From [Mycobacterium] nativiensis (GTDB taxonomy: Bacteria; Actinomycetota; Actinomycetes; Mycobacteriales; Mycobacteriaceae): a stretch of DNA of 64,000 nt. Under the pieces are notes generated by a model. The model was given only the letters and a program-made list of their open reading frames with translations, ran no database searches and was not told the DNA's origin. Every line of letters begins with the position of its first letter. The stretch's first letter is position 1. The stretch spans positions 813,437-877,436 of the forward strand of contig NZ_CP083986.1 in the NCBI RefSeq assembly GCF_020172685.1, read 5' to 3'. A program made the position numbers and the translations under genes. Positions 27,243 through 35,338 of this stretch are shown one piece after another.

Positions 27243-27740
27243 TTAGGGGGCCTGCGTTGTCGCGTGGCTGGGGAGAGAGCAGATCGCGTCCAGGCCGAAG
27301 ACCCGGTTCAGCCGGCCGAAGGCCAGCCAGGCGCCCAGGGACATCGTCAGTTCCACTGCCTCACGCTGGTCGTAGTGGGCGGTGAAGCGGGTCCAGAACT
27401 CGTCGTCCAAGCCGTGATGGTCCAGGACGTAGCGTTCGGCGTACTCCGCGGCCAGGCGTGCCCTGTCGTCCAGGAGGTCTGTCGTGCGCCACTGTTCGAC
27501 TGCCTCGGCGAACTCTTCTTCCACCTTGAGGCCGTCGCGTTCCGTCCTCCAGTCCTGGCAGAACAGGCAGCCGTTCAGCTGGGCTATACGCAGTCGGGCC
27601 GCCTCGAACTCGCGTAGGCCCAGCGTCGAGTGGGCGTAGACCGCCAGGGAGAAGTTCGCCGCCGCCGGGCCGATCCCGGGGACCAGGCTGCCCCAGACGT
27701 ACTCGATGGCGTCCTGGCCCTCGGGGATGTCGATGTTCAT
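27243..27740 (-). CDS. Carboxymuconolactone decarboxylase/AhpD-like protein
   Basis: 165 aa from ATG 27740. The AhpD-type segment RIAQLNGCLFCQDWRTE carries the CxxC pair used in peroxidase-linked or decarboxylase reactions. All-helical composition fits the fold. Its start overlaps the stop of the upstream gene (ATGA), so the two are translated together. Confidence 0.8.
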   Translation of the reverse strand: MNIDIPEGQDAIEYVWGSLVPGIGPAAANFSLAVYAHSTLGLREFEAARLRIAQLNGCLFCQDWRTERDGLKVEEEFAEAVEQWRTTDLLDDRARLAAEYAERYVLDHHGLDDEFWTRFTAHYDQREAVELTMSLGAWLAFGRLNRVFGLDAICSLPSHATTQAP

Positions 27741-28825
27741 TTCGTACCTCCGAAGGTTCGGCCGGGGATCCAGCGAAGCGGGACGTCGAGTGCGTCGTAC
27801 AGGCCGGGGCCGGCGGCCACCAGCCAGTCGAGGGCGCCGACGATCCGGCCCACCGCGGTGGCGTTGCCGCCCTCGGAGCGGTTGCCGTTCTCGGTGGCCT
27901 CGACGGTCACCTCCAACCGGGGGCTGCCTTCGATGATGACGCGGTGGGCGCCGTCGTCGCCGTCCGGCGGCTGCGGCCAGTCGGGCGCGCAAGCCGGATG
28001 AATACGGGTGACGTGTTCGATCACGATGCGGGCCTCGCCGTCGACGATGCCCTGGACCTCGAACCGCACGGCGCCCTGGGTGCCCGCCTCGAAGTCGCCC
28101 ATCGCGGCGGTCGTCACGGTGGTGTCGAGGGCGCGGCGTTCGACGTGCTCGCGGACATCGTCCAGTTCGATGCCCAGCGCGCGGGCGATCAGCCGGACCT
28201 GCCCGCCCCACACCATCGACGGGACGGTTGCCATCAGCATCGGCGGCTCGTAGTCGAGCGGGTGCCCCATGCCGACGAGGTGGCGGACGGAATCCGGTTG
28301 GTCGTAGGTCGTGTAGTCGAAGATCTCCTGGCAGCGGATCCCGTCCACACGGGCGACGAGCCCGCTGACGAGCAGCGGCAGGATGTCGTTGCCCCAGCCG
28401 GGGTCGATGCCGGACACGAACAACGATCCGCCGCCGTCGGCGATGGCCTTCTCGATGGGGCCGCGTACTTCGGGCGGGGCGCTCCGGTGGTCGCACAGGG
28501 CGTAGAGGGACGGCGTGACGACGGCGGCGCCGGCACGGATCGCGCGGCAGACGTCGGCGAGAGCGTCGTCGGGGCGGATATCGCCGGAGGCGGCGTAGAC
28601 GACGGCACGGGGACCTGCGGCGAGGGCGGCTTCGACGTCGTCGGTGGCAGCGACGCCGACCGTGCGGCCGAGTCCGCCGAGGTCGCCTGCGTCCCGGCCC
28701 ACCTTGGCCGGGTCGTGGACGATGACGTGGGCGAGTTCGAGTGCGGGATGGGCGTCGACGGCGCGGATGGCCAGCCGTCCGACGTTCCCGGTGCCCCAGA
28801 CGAGGGTGGGGATGGTGTCGCTCAT
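27737..28825 (-). CDS. Dihydrodipicolinate reductase-like NAD(P)-binding protein
   Basis: 362 aa from ATG 28825. N-terminal Rossmann fold LVWGTGNVGRLAIRAV, then GAAVVTPSLYALCD and SGIDPGWGNDILPLL. This is the mycobacterial DapB-like family often annotated as amine or acetyl-lysine-type dehydrogenase; it is not the lysine-pathway DapB. The substrate is unknown. It forms a two-gene operon with the AhpD-like protein. Confidence 0.77.
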   Translation of the reverse strand: MSDTIPTLVWGTGNVGRLAIRAVDAHPALELAHVIVHDPAKVGRDAGDLGGLGRTVGVAATDDVEAALAAGPRAVVYAASGDIRPDDALADVCRAIRAGAAVVTPSLYALCDHRSAPPEVRGPIEKAIADGGGSLFVSGIDPGWGNDILPLLVSGLVARVDGIRCQEIFDYTTYDQPDSVRHLVGMGHPLDYEPPMLMATVPSMVWGGQVRLIARALGIELDDVREHVERRALDTTVTTAAMGDFEAGTQGAVRFEVQGIVDGEARIVIEHVTRIHPACAPDWPQPPDGDDGAHRVIIEGSPRLEVTVEATENGNRSEGGNATAVGRIVGALDWLVAAGPGLYDALDVPLRWIPGRTFGGTK

Positions 28826-28870
28826 CACAGGAGCCTAGCAAGCGATTGGTTGGCTTACTGGAGCCCTGAG

Positions 28871-29194
28871 TCAACGTGAAAGGTGGATACGACCCCATTC
28901 GCACAGCTGGGCCAGCACCGGGGCCAGCGTCCTCCCGTACTCCGAGATCGAATAGTGCACACAGGGCGGCACGGTGCCGGCGTCGTGGCGGTCGATGATC
29001 CCGTCGGCGACGAGCTCATGCAGATGACGGATCAGCATTCGTTCGGTGATGCCCGGGATGCTGCGACGCAGCTCGGCGGTGCGCATGGGCCCGTCGGCCA
29101 GGCGCCACAGGATCGTGCCCTTCCAGCGACCGTTGATCACCGACAGCGCGGCGTCGATAGGGCAGTCACTGACGATTGTCTTTGATGCCGCCAC
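28871..29194 (-). CDS. HxlR-family transcriptional regulator
   Basis: 107 aa, GTG start. Winged-helix HxlR features: CPIDAALSVINGRWKGTILW with the conserved N-terminal Cys, PGITERMLIRHLHELVADGI recognition region and YSISEYGRTLAPVL. HxlR proteins are often redox- or electrophile-responsive through that Cys. It diverges from the DUF1772 gene across about 70 bp containing repeated TTGTCAG elements, the likely operator. Confidence 0.87.
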   Translation of the reverse strand: MAASKTIVSDCPIDAALSVINGRWKGTILWRLADGPMRTAELRRSIPGITERMLIRHLHELVADGIIDRHDAGTVPPCVHYSISEYGRTLAPVLAQLCEWGRIHLSR

Positions 29195-29204
29195 CAGCGC
29201 TCCT

Positions 29205-29246
29205 TATGCTGACTTAATTGTCAGTACCTTGTTTTTTGTCAGCATA
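29205..29246. promoter_or_regulatory. Probable HxlR operator between divergent genes
   Basis: An inverted repeat TATGCTGAC (29205-29213) / GTCAGCATA (29238-29246) encloses two direct TTGTCAG repeats 18 bp apart (29218, 29236). Placement between the HxlR gene and its divergent neighbour suggests autoregulation plus control of the DUF1772 gene. Confidence 0.55.
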
Positions 29247-29265
29247 GCTATCACAGTCGATTGTT

Positions 29266-29703
29266 GTGAAGCAGATGGTGGAATTACTTGCGCTGGTGGT
29301 GGTCGGGACTCTGGTGGGTTCGGAGTTCGCGGTGGCGGCGTTCTTTCGCCCAATCCTCGGGCGCCTGCCCGACGACGCCTTCTGGGCCGCTCGCGGTGAC
29401 GGCGCCGGGCTGCTGGGGAAGGTGATGCCGTTCTGGTACCTGACCTCGTTCGCGCTGCTGGTGGCGGTCGGCGTCGTCGCCGACTCGCAGCGCCGGCTGA
29501 TCGCTGCCGGCGCCGGCCTGATGATCCTTGTCGTGGTGCTGTCGGTGGCGGTACTGGTGCCGATCAACAATCGGATCGCGGCCTCGCGCACCAGCGAGGT
29601 GTCCCGCGTGCTCGCGGCGCGCTGGGATCGGCTGCACTGGTTGCGGGTGGCGATGCTGGCGGTGGTGTTCGTGCTGCTGGGGATCGGCGTGCTGAACGCC
29701 TAG
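29266..29703 (+). CDS. DUF1772/anthrone-oxygenase-like membrane protein
   Basis: 145 aa from GTG 29266 (ATG 29275 is also possible). Four hydrophobic helices; the layout VVGTLVGSEFAVAAFFRPIL, a central LTSFALLVAVGVVA and PINNRIAASR after the third helix matches DUF1772 proteins. Function is unknown for most members. It is expected to be controlled by the divergent HxlR regulator. Confidence 0.72.
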   Translation: MKQMVELLALVVVGTLVGSEFAVAAFFRPILGRLPDDAFWAARGDGAGLLGKVMPFWYLTSFALLVAVGVVADSQRRLIAAGAGLMILVVVLSVAVLVPINNRIAASRTSEVSRVLAARWDRLHWLRVAMLAVVFVLLGIGVLNA

Positions 29704-29741
29704 TCCCCCGCTGACTTTCGTTCACTCTGCGCGCGCCAGGC

Positions 29742-29781
29742 AAAAGTGCGAGTAGGCACCGTGGTGTCCGCAGAGTCAGCG
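29742..29781 (+). repeat. Dispersed 40-bp intergenic repeat, copy 2 (upstream of rplJ)
   Basis: Begins AAAAGTGCGAGTAGGCACC and ends CGCAGAGTCAGCG; 33 of 40 positions match copy 1 at 14833-14872. It ends 15 bp before the candidate rplJ -35 box. Nearby GCTGACTTTCGTTCACTCTGCG (29710-29731, shown only by its ends GCTGACT and CTCTGCG) is partly complementary to the repeat end. Confidence 0.65.
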
Positions 29782-29795
29782 GGAAACGGGCGGTT

Positions 29796-29825
29796 TTGCC
29801 CGAAAGGCACTCATCACGCTATGGT
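29796..29825 (+). promoter_or_regulatory. Candidate promoter of rplJ-rplL
   Basis: TTGCCC (29796-29801), 18-bp spacer, TATGGT (29820-29825): a reasonable SigA-type promoter. Transcription would start near 29832, giving a leader of about 185 nt before rplJ. Confidence 0.55.
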
Positions 29826-29831
29826 GTGTGC

Positions 29832-30017
29832 CGATCCACCACAGACCGTCGGTCACCGAGCAATCGGTTGAAGGTCCGGGAACATCCCGGCGGCCCACGC
29901 AGGAGGACGAGGCACCGGCTTCGCCGGCACGCATCTGTGACGCCCCGACCGCATCCTGCGTCGGGGCGTTCGTCGTTTCCGGGTGGACACCAGACACTTC
30001 GACCCCAGGAGGTATGC
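29832..30017 (+). promoter_or_regulatory. Ribosomal protein L10 leader with terminator-like hairpin
   Basis: The leader holds a small hairpin CCGGC-TTC-GCCGG (29915-29927) after the AGGAGGACGAGGCACC stretch, and a strong stem ACGCCCCGAC/GTCGGGGCGT (29940-29949 with 29960-29969) followed by a T-rich TCGTCGTTT. L10(L12)4 binds such leaders in many bacteria to control rplJL. The assignment rests on position and visible pairing only. The 314-bp gap before rplJ otherwise contains the repeat and the promoter. Confidence 0.6.
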
Positions 30018-30650
30018 ATGGCGAGGGCTGACAAGTCCGCCGCCGTCGCGGAGATCGTCGAGCAGTTCAAGGACTCGACCGCCACCGTCATCACCGAGTA
30101 CCGCGGTCTGACGGTTGCCCACCTGGCGGAGCTTCGGCGCTCCCTCGCCGGCTCGGCCACTTACGCCGTGGCGAAGAACACGCTGGTCAAGCGTGCCGCG
30201 TCCGAGGCCGGCGTGGAGGGCCTCGACGAGCTGTTCGCCGGCCCGACGGCCATCGCGTTCGTCCAGGGCGAGCCCGTGGACGCCGCCAAGGCCATCAAGA
30301 AGTTCGCCAAGGACCACAAGGCGCTGGTCATCAAGGGCGGCTACATGGACGGCCACCCGCTGACCGTCGCCGAGGTGGAGCGCATCGCCGACCTGGAGTC
30401 GCGCGAGGTGCTGCTGGCCAAGCTGGCGGGTGCGATGAAGGGCAACATGGCCAAGGCCGCCGGCCTGTTCGCGGCCCCGGCTTCGCAGATGGCCCGCCTT
30501 GCCGCGGCGCTGCAGGAGAAGAAACCCGCCTCGGAAGCAGCCCCAGCAGCGGCTTCCGAAGCTCCCGCCGAGGCTCCGGCCGAGACCGAGGCTTCGGCCG
30601 AGACCGAGGCCGCGGCAGAGACCGCCGAAGCCCCGGCCGCGACCGAATAA
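30018..30650 (+). CDS. rplJ: Ribosomal protein uL10
   Basis: 210 aa from ATG 30018 with AGGAGG 6 bp upstream. The rRNA-binding domain ([31 protein letters not shown]) and the L12-binding C-terminal helix are typical. The protein carries an extra acidic tail of roughly 40 residues made of Ser, Ala, Pro and Glu-rich near-repeats, compared with about 178 aa remembered for M. tuberculosis. L10 anchors the L12 stalk on the 50S subunit. Confidence 0.97.
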   Translation: MARADKSAAVAEIVEQFKDSTATVITEYRGLTVAHLAELRRSLAGSATYAVAKNTLVKRAASEAGVEGLDELFAGPTAIAFVQGEPVDAAKAIKKFAKDHKALVIKGGYMDGHPLTVAEVERIADLESREVLLAKLAGAMKGNMAKAAGLFAAPASQMARLAAALQEKKPASEAAPAAASEAPAEAPAETEASAETEAAAETAEAPAATE

Positions 30651-30696
30651 CTCCCAACCCCAACTTCCCTAACCGGAATCAGAAAGGACCGAAATC

Positions 30697-31083
30697 ATGG
30701 CCAAAATTTCCACCGACGAACTGCTCGACGTCTTCAAAGAGATGACCCTGCTGGAGCTGTCGGACTTCGTCAAGAAGTTCGAGGAGACCTTCGAGGTCAC
30801 CGCGGCCGCACCGGTCGCCGTCGCCGCCGCCGGCGGTGCCCCGGCCGCCGCTGAGGCCGCCGAGGAGCAGTCCGAGTTCGACGTCATCCTGGAGTCGGCC
30901 GGCGAGAAGAAGATCGGCGTCATCAAGGTCGTGCGTGAGATCGTCTCCGGCCTGGGCCTCAAGGAGGCCAAGGACCTGGTCGACAGCGCCCCCAAGCCGC
31001 TGCTGGAGAAGGTCGCCAAGGAGGCTGCCGAGGAGGCCAAGACCAAGCTCGAGGCCGCCGGCGCCACCGTCAGCGTCAAGTAG
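30697..31083 (+). CDS. rplL: Ribosomal protein bL12 (L7/L12)
   Basis: 128 aa. N-terminal dimerisation region ([20 protein letters not shown]), Ala-rich hinge and C-terminal factor-binding domain ([19 protein letters not shown]). It forms the stalk that recruits translation factors. GAAAGGA lies upstream of the ATG; a terminator follows the stop. Confidence 0.98.
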   Translation: MAKISTDELLDVFKEMTLLELSDFVKKFEETFEVTAAAPVAVAAAGGAPAAAEAAEEQSEFDVILESAGEKKIGVIKVVREIVSGLGLKEAKDLVDSAPKPLLEKVAKEAAEEAKTKLEAAGATVSVK

Positions 31084-31100
31084 TTCGAACTACAGCCGAA

Positions 31101-31132
31101 GCCCCCGGAACCCGCGTGGTTCCGGGGGTTTT
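31101..31132 (+). terminator. Intrinsic terminator of rplJ-rplL
   Basis: Stem GCCCCCGGAACC (31101-31112) / GGTTCCGGGGGT (31118-31129) with a 5-nt loop, followed by TTTT. It lies 18 bp after the rplL stop. Confidence 0.9.
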
Positions 31133-31139
31133 GCGCTGT

Positions 31140-31853
31140 TCAGGCCCGGACGGTCACCGCTGCCAGCGACTGCGCCACCCGCTCGGGGGTGTCGCCCAGC
31201 GCCACCAGCAGGCTGGTCGCGGTCGGGCTCAGCACCGGCCCCGCCGCGGCGGCCGATTCGTTCAGGTCGCCGAAGAAGCCCGCCAGCTCGAGCATCACGA
31301 AGCCGTGCATCACCGTCCAGAACTGCGCCGCGGTCGCCACCACCTCGGCGTCGGTGGTTGCCGAGCCGTCCGCGCCGGCTGAGGCCACCATGATCCGGCC
31401 GCTTTGGATCGATCGGTGTACGCCGCGCACCAGGTGCGCGAAGCTTGGGGCGTAGAGGTCGATCTCGGCCAGGCTCAGGGTGAGCATGTTGCGCGCCGGT
31501 GCGTTGATGCCGTGCGCACTGGTGCTGCCGAACATCAGCCGGTACAGGTGCGGGCGGTCGATCGCGAAGGCTCGATAGGCGATCCCGGTGGCCAGCAGGT
31601 CGGCCACCGGATCCTCGGTTACCGGGATCGTCAGCGCCACGTCGAACTGGCGCAGGCCCTCGTCGGCGACGGCCGCGATCAGCTGCGACATGCCGCCGAA
31701 GTGGGTGTAGACCGCCATCGTGGAAGTCCCGGCGGCCCCGGCCACTCGGCGGGTCTGCAGCGCGTCGGGGCCGTGTTCGTCGAGCAGCCCGACTGCTGCC
31801 CGCAGCAGGTCGTCGCGCACGCTGCGCTCAGGCTGCGAAGTCACGGTTGTCAT
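31140..31853 (-). CDS. TetR-family regulator (Rv0653c-like)
   Basis: 237 aa. N-terminal helix-turn-helix (LLRAAVGLLDEHGPDALQTR; AGTSTMAVYTHFGGMSQLIA) and a ligand-binding helical domain. It diverges from the carotenoid oxygenase gene over 60 bp; the only long palindrome there overlaps the oxygenase ribosome-binding region. It probably represses itself and the oxygenase in the absence of a carotenoid-derived or other ligand (inference). Confidence 0.88.
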   Translation of the reverse strand: MTTVTSQPERSVRDDLLRAAVGLLDEHGPDALQTRRVAGAAGTSTMAVYTHFGGMSQLIAAVADEGLRQFDVALTIPVTEDPVADLLATGIAYRAFAIDRPHLYRLMFGSTSAHGINAPARNMLTLSLAEIDLYAPSFAHLVRGVHRSIQSGRIMVASAGADGSATTDAEVVATAAQFWTVMHGFVMLELAGFFGDLNESAAAAGPVLSPTATSLLVALGDTPERVAQSLAAVTVRA

Positions 31854-31876
31854 CGTGTCACAGCTGGCGTACGGTG

Positions 31877-31906
31877 CCTATAACGTTGAAATAACAATGT
31901 TATAGG
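31877..31906. promoter_or_regulatory. Palindromic TetR operator between Rv0653c-like and carotenoid oxygenase genes
   Basis: Arms CCTATAACGTTG (31877-31888) and CAATGTTATAGG (31895-31906) are inverted repeats with one mismatch around AAATAA. The site lies 7 bp before the oxygenase ATG and 23 bp before the TetR start, so binding could block transcription of both. Confidence 0.8.
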
Positions 31907-31913
31907 AGTCGGC

Positions 31914-33416
31914 ATGACCACCAGCCAGGCAGCCCCCGTCGCCAACCCGTATCTGGAAGGCGTGATGGGGCCGGTGCAGACCGAGCTGACCACCACCGAA
32001 CTGCGGGTGACCGGACAGATCCCGGACTACCTCGACGGCCGCTATCTGCGCAACGGGCCCAACCCCGTCGCCGAGGTCGATCCGGCGACCTATCACTGGT
32101 TCACCGGCGATCCGATGGTGCACGGCGTGGCCCTGGGCGGCGGGCAGGCTCGCTGGTACCGCAACCGCTGGGTGCGCACGCCGGCGGTCTGCGCGGCGCT
32201 GGGCGAACCGCTGCCCGCCCGGATCGACGTGCGGGCCGGGATGCAGTCCGTGGGCCCGAACACCAACGTGCTCGGCCACGCCGGCAAGACGCTGGCGCTG
32301 GTGGAGGGCGGTGTGGCCAACTACGAGCTCACCGAGGAACTCGACACGGTGGGCACCTGCGACTTCGACGGCACCCTGGCGGGCGGCTACACCGCGCACC
32401 CGCATCGCGACCCGGTCACCGGCGAGTTGCATGCGGTGTCGTATTCGTTCGCTCGGGGCAACACCGTGCAGTACTCGGTGATCGACACCGGCGGCCGCGC
32501 CCGCCGCACCGTCGACATCGAGGTGACCGGGTCGCCGATGATGCACGACTTCTCACTGACCGACAAATACGTCGTGGTCTATGACCTGCCGGTCACCTTC
32601 GATTCGGCCGAGGTGCTGCCGGTGAGCATGCCGCGCTGGCTCAAGGCGCCCGCGCGGCTGGTGCTGAGCAGCCTGGTGGGCCGGGTCCGGGTGCCCAGCC
32701 CGGTCACCGCGATGGTCAACCGCGACAGCAGGCCGCCGGGTGGGCTGCCCTACGCGTGGAACCCCGGCTATCCGGCGCGCATCGGGGTGATGCCCCGCGA
32801 GGGCGAGCCGAAGGTGCGCTGGTTCGACGTCGAGCCGTGCTACGTCTTTCACCCGCTCAACGCCTACACCGAGGTCTCGGCGACCGGCCAGGAACTGCTG
32901 GTGCTCGACGTGGTGCGCTACGCGAAGGTCTTCGACGTCGACCGGCGCGGGCCCGGCGACGCCCCGCCCACCCTGGATCGCTGGACGATCAACCTGGACA
33001 CCGGGGCGGTCGGCATCGAGGCCCGCGACGACCGGCCGCAGGAGTTCCCCCGGATCAACGAGTCGCTGCTGGGCCGCAAGCACCGCTTCGGCTACGCCGT
33101 CGGGATCAACGGCGGGTTCATCGGTGACACCCAGGCGGAGCTGTCGACCGCGCTGTACAAGCACGACTACGCGACCGGGTCGAGCATCACGGCCGGCCTT
33201 GATCCGCGGCTGGTGCTGGGCGAGATGTCCTTCGTTCCGCGTCCCGGTGGGACCGGCGAAGACGACGGCATCCTGATCGGCATGGGCCACCACCGCGGTG
33301 AGGACGAGGGTCAACTGGTAATCCTGGACGCGGCGACCTGCGAGTCCGTGGCGACCGTGCACCTGCCGCAGCGCGTGCCGATGGGATTCCACGGGAACTG
33401 GACTTCGGCTCACTGA
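31914..33416 (+). CDS. Carotenoid cleavage oxygenase family protein (Rv0654-like)
   Basis: 500 aa. The RPE65/CCO family pattern is complete: YLRNGPNPVAEVDPATYHWF, and four Fe-binding His in TAHPHRDPVTGE, MMHDFSLTDKYVV, YVFHPLNAYTE and the C-terminal FHGNW. Such enzymes cleave carotenoids or apocarotenals with a non-haem iron centre in the cytosol. ATG 31914 follows TAGGAG. Regulation by the divergent TetR protein is likely. Confidence 0.9.
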   Translation: MTTSQAAPVANPYLEGVMGPVQTELTTTELRVTGQIPDYLDGRYLRNGPNPVAEVDPATYHWFTGDPMVHGVALGGGQARWYRNRWVRTPAVCAALGEPLPARIDVRAGMQSVGPNTNVLGHAGKTLALVEGGVANYELTEELDTVGTCDFDGTLAGGYTAHPHRDPVTGELHAVSYSFARGNTVQYSVIDTGGRARRTVDIEVTGSPMMHDFSLTDKYVVVYDLPVTFDSAEVLPVSMPRWLKAPARLVLSSLVGRVRVPSPVTAMVNRDSRPPGGLPYAWNPGYPARIGVMPREGEPKVRWFDVEPCYVFHPLNAYTEVSATGQELLVLDVVRYAKVFDVDRRGPGDAPPTLDRWTINLDTGAVGIEARDDRPQEFPRINESLLGRKHRFGYAVGINGGFIGDTQAELSTALYKHDYATGSSITAGLDPRLVLGEMSFVPRPGGTGEDDGILIGMGHHRGEDEGQLVILDAATCESVATVHLPQRVPMGFHGNWTSAH

Positions 33417-33513
33417 GGTGGACTGCCGATATGGGTCGCAGTGGTGCGCTACAGTGGCCCAAGCCACACGGGGATAGGTGGCACGACCAGACGTTGCGGA
33501 AGGACCTCTACCA

Positions 33514-34563
33514 ATGGGTGTCGCCATCGAGGTAAATGGGCTGACAAAGTCCTTCGGATCTGCCCGGATCTGGGAAGATGTCTCCTTGACCATTCCCGAG
33601 GGCGAGGTCAGCGTTCTGCTGGGCCCGTCCGGTACCGGTAAGTCCGTGTTCCTGAAGTCGCTGATCGGCCTGCTGCGCCCCGAGCGCGGCTCGATCGTCA
33701 TCGACGGCACCGACATCCTCGAGTGTTCCGCCAAGGAGCTCTACGAGATCCGCACGCTGTTCGGGGTGTTGTTCCAGGACGGCGCGCTGTTCGGGTCGAT
33801 GAACATCTACGACAACACCGCCTTCCCGTTGCGCGAACACACCAAGAAGACCGAGAGCCAGATCCGTGACATCGTCATGGAGAAGCTGGACCTGGTCGGT
33901 ATGCCCAACGACGGCTACAAGTTCCCGGGTGAGATCTCCGGCGGTATGCGCAAGCGTGCCGGCCTGGCCCGCGCCCTGGTGCTCGACCCGCAGATCATCC
34001 TCTGCGACGAGCCCGACTCGGGTCTGGACCCGGTCCGCACCGCCTACCTGAGCCAGCTGCTGATCGACATCAACGCCCAGATCGACGCCACCATCTTGAT
34101 CGTCACGCACAACATCAACATCGCCCGGACCGTGCCGGACAACATGGGCATGCTGTTCCGCAAGCAGCTGGTGATGTTCGGACCCCGTGAGGTGCTGCTG
34201 ACCTCGGATGAGCCCGTGGTGCGCCAGTTCCTCAACGGCCGGCGTATCGGGCCGATCGGCATGTCCGAGGAGAAGGACCAGGCGACCGCGGCGGCCGAAG
34301 AGGCGATGCTGGCCGCCGGCCAGAGCGACGGCGGCGTCGAAGAGGTCTTCGGGGTGCCCCCGCAGCTCGCCGCGACACCCGGCCTGCCGGAGCGCAAGGG
34401 CGTGGCTCGGCGCCAGGCCCGGGTGCGGGAGATCTTGCACACCCTGCCGCCCAACGCCCAGGCCGCCATCCGCGACGACCTCGAAGGCACCCACAAGTAC
34501 GCGGTCCACGAGTTCCCCGAGGAAGACGACGCCCCCACCGCGTCGCTCCCGACCCAGCGGTAG
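33514..34563 (+). CDS. mkl: Mkl/MceG, ABC-type ATPase of Mce transporters
   Basis: 349 aa from ATG 33514 (GTG 33478 is possible). Walker A GPSGTGKS, Q-loop LFQDGALFG, signature SGGMRKRAG, Walker B IILCDEPDSGLDPV and H-loop IVTHN are all present, followed by a C-terminal extension ending GTHKYAVHEFPEED. The sequence is nearly the same as M. tuberculosis Mkl. One such ATPase serves all Mce systems of a cell (established); here a complete mce operon lies about 15 kb downstream. Confidence 0.95.
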   Translation: MGVAIEVNGLTKSFGSARIWEDVSLTIPEGEVSVLLGPSGTGKSVFLKSLIGLLRPERGSIVIDGTDILECSAKELYEIRTLFGVLFQDGALFGSMNIYDNTAFPLREHTKKTESQIRDIVMEKLDLVGMPNDGYKFPGEISGGMRKRAGLARALVLDPQIILCDEPDSGLDPVRTAYLSQLLIDINAQIDATILIVTHNINIARTVPDNMGMLFRKQLVMFGPREVLLTSDEPVVRQFLNGRRIGPIGMSEEKDQATAAAEEAMLAAGQSDGGVEEVFGVPPQLAATPGLPERKGVARRQARVREILHTLPPNAQAAIRDDLEGTHKYAVHEFPEEDDAPTASLPTQR

Positions 34564-34626
34564 CGCTCGGCAATACGGCCAACCTGGTCCCACAGCTCGG
34601 CTGGCGGGCGAGGCTGGGCGATTACC

Positions 34627-35331
34627 ATGGCAACCGTGTCGGCGGAGACTGCGTCCAAACCTGGGCTGCTGCCCAAGCTGACCGGGGACGCGCGTGTCGA
34701 TCGCTGGGCCGGCCACCGGGCGGCCGTGCGAGCCGACCTGATCGAGGCGACGCTGCGTGCGATCGATGACTGCGGACCGGATCTCTCCGTAGACGACATC
34801 ATCAAGACCGCGGGGATTCCGCGGCCGAAACTGTATCGCTTCTTTCACGACAAGGACACCCTGTTCGCGGCCGTCGCGGACCAGGTGCAGGAACTGATCA
34901 TTGCGCGCGTGGTGCCGCGTTTCGATGTCGCCGGCACCGCCCGCGACCTGGTTCGTTCGGCGCTGACCGCCTATATCGACCTGGTTGACGAGCGGCCCAA
35001 CATCTTTCGGTTCCTGGTCGGCTCGCACTTCGTCGACCGCCGCTCGACCGTGCTCGACGGTGGCCGCCGGCTCGCCGACGCCACGGTAGACGCTGTCGCG
35101 GCTGTGCTCGCATCCCGTGGCGGTGACGTTCGGAACCTGGAGTATGCCGTCGACGCGGTTCTCGGGGCGGTGGCGCTCGGGGTGTTGCGCTGGCTGAACG
35201 ACCTGACCATCAGCAAGTGCGACCTCATCGCGGAGATGACGGTCATCGTGTGGGGTGCGCTCTCGGCGACCGCGCAAGCACGCGGAGTCATCCTCAACCC
35301 TGACGATCGGCTGTCGCCGGGCGATGGCTGA
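34627..35331 (+). CDS. TetR-family transcriptional regulator
   Basis: 234 aa. The helix-turn-helix LSVDDIIKTAGIPRPKLYRF is typical; the ligand domain ends with GALSATAQARGVILNPDD. It follows mkl by 63 bp on the same strand and converges with the SDR gene 7 bp away. It is the first gene of the accessory region and may control the adjacent lipid-modification arm (inference); no operator is visible next to it. Confidence 0.82.
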   Translation: MATVSAETASKPGLLPKLTGDARVDRWAGHRAAVRADLIEATLRAIDDCGPDLSVDDIIKTAGIPRPKLYRFFHDKDTLFAAVADQVQELIIARVVPRFDVAGTARDLVRSALTAYIDLVDERPNIFRFLVGSHFVDRRSTVLDGGRRLADATVDAVAAVLASRGGDVRNLEYAVDAVLGAVALGVLRWLNDLTISKCDLIAEMTVIVWGALSATAQARGVILNPDDRLSPGDG

Positions 35332-35338
35332 GTGCCGC

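Noticed and set aside
27243..28904. 553-codon frame suggesting one large protein
   Set aside because: It joins the real AhpD-like gene to an out-of-frame read of the DapB-like gene, whose own frame has clear motifs.
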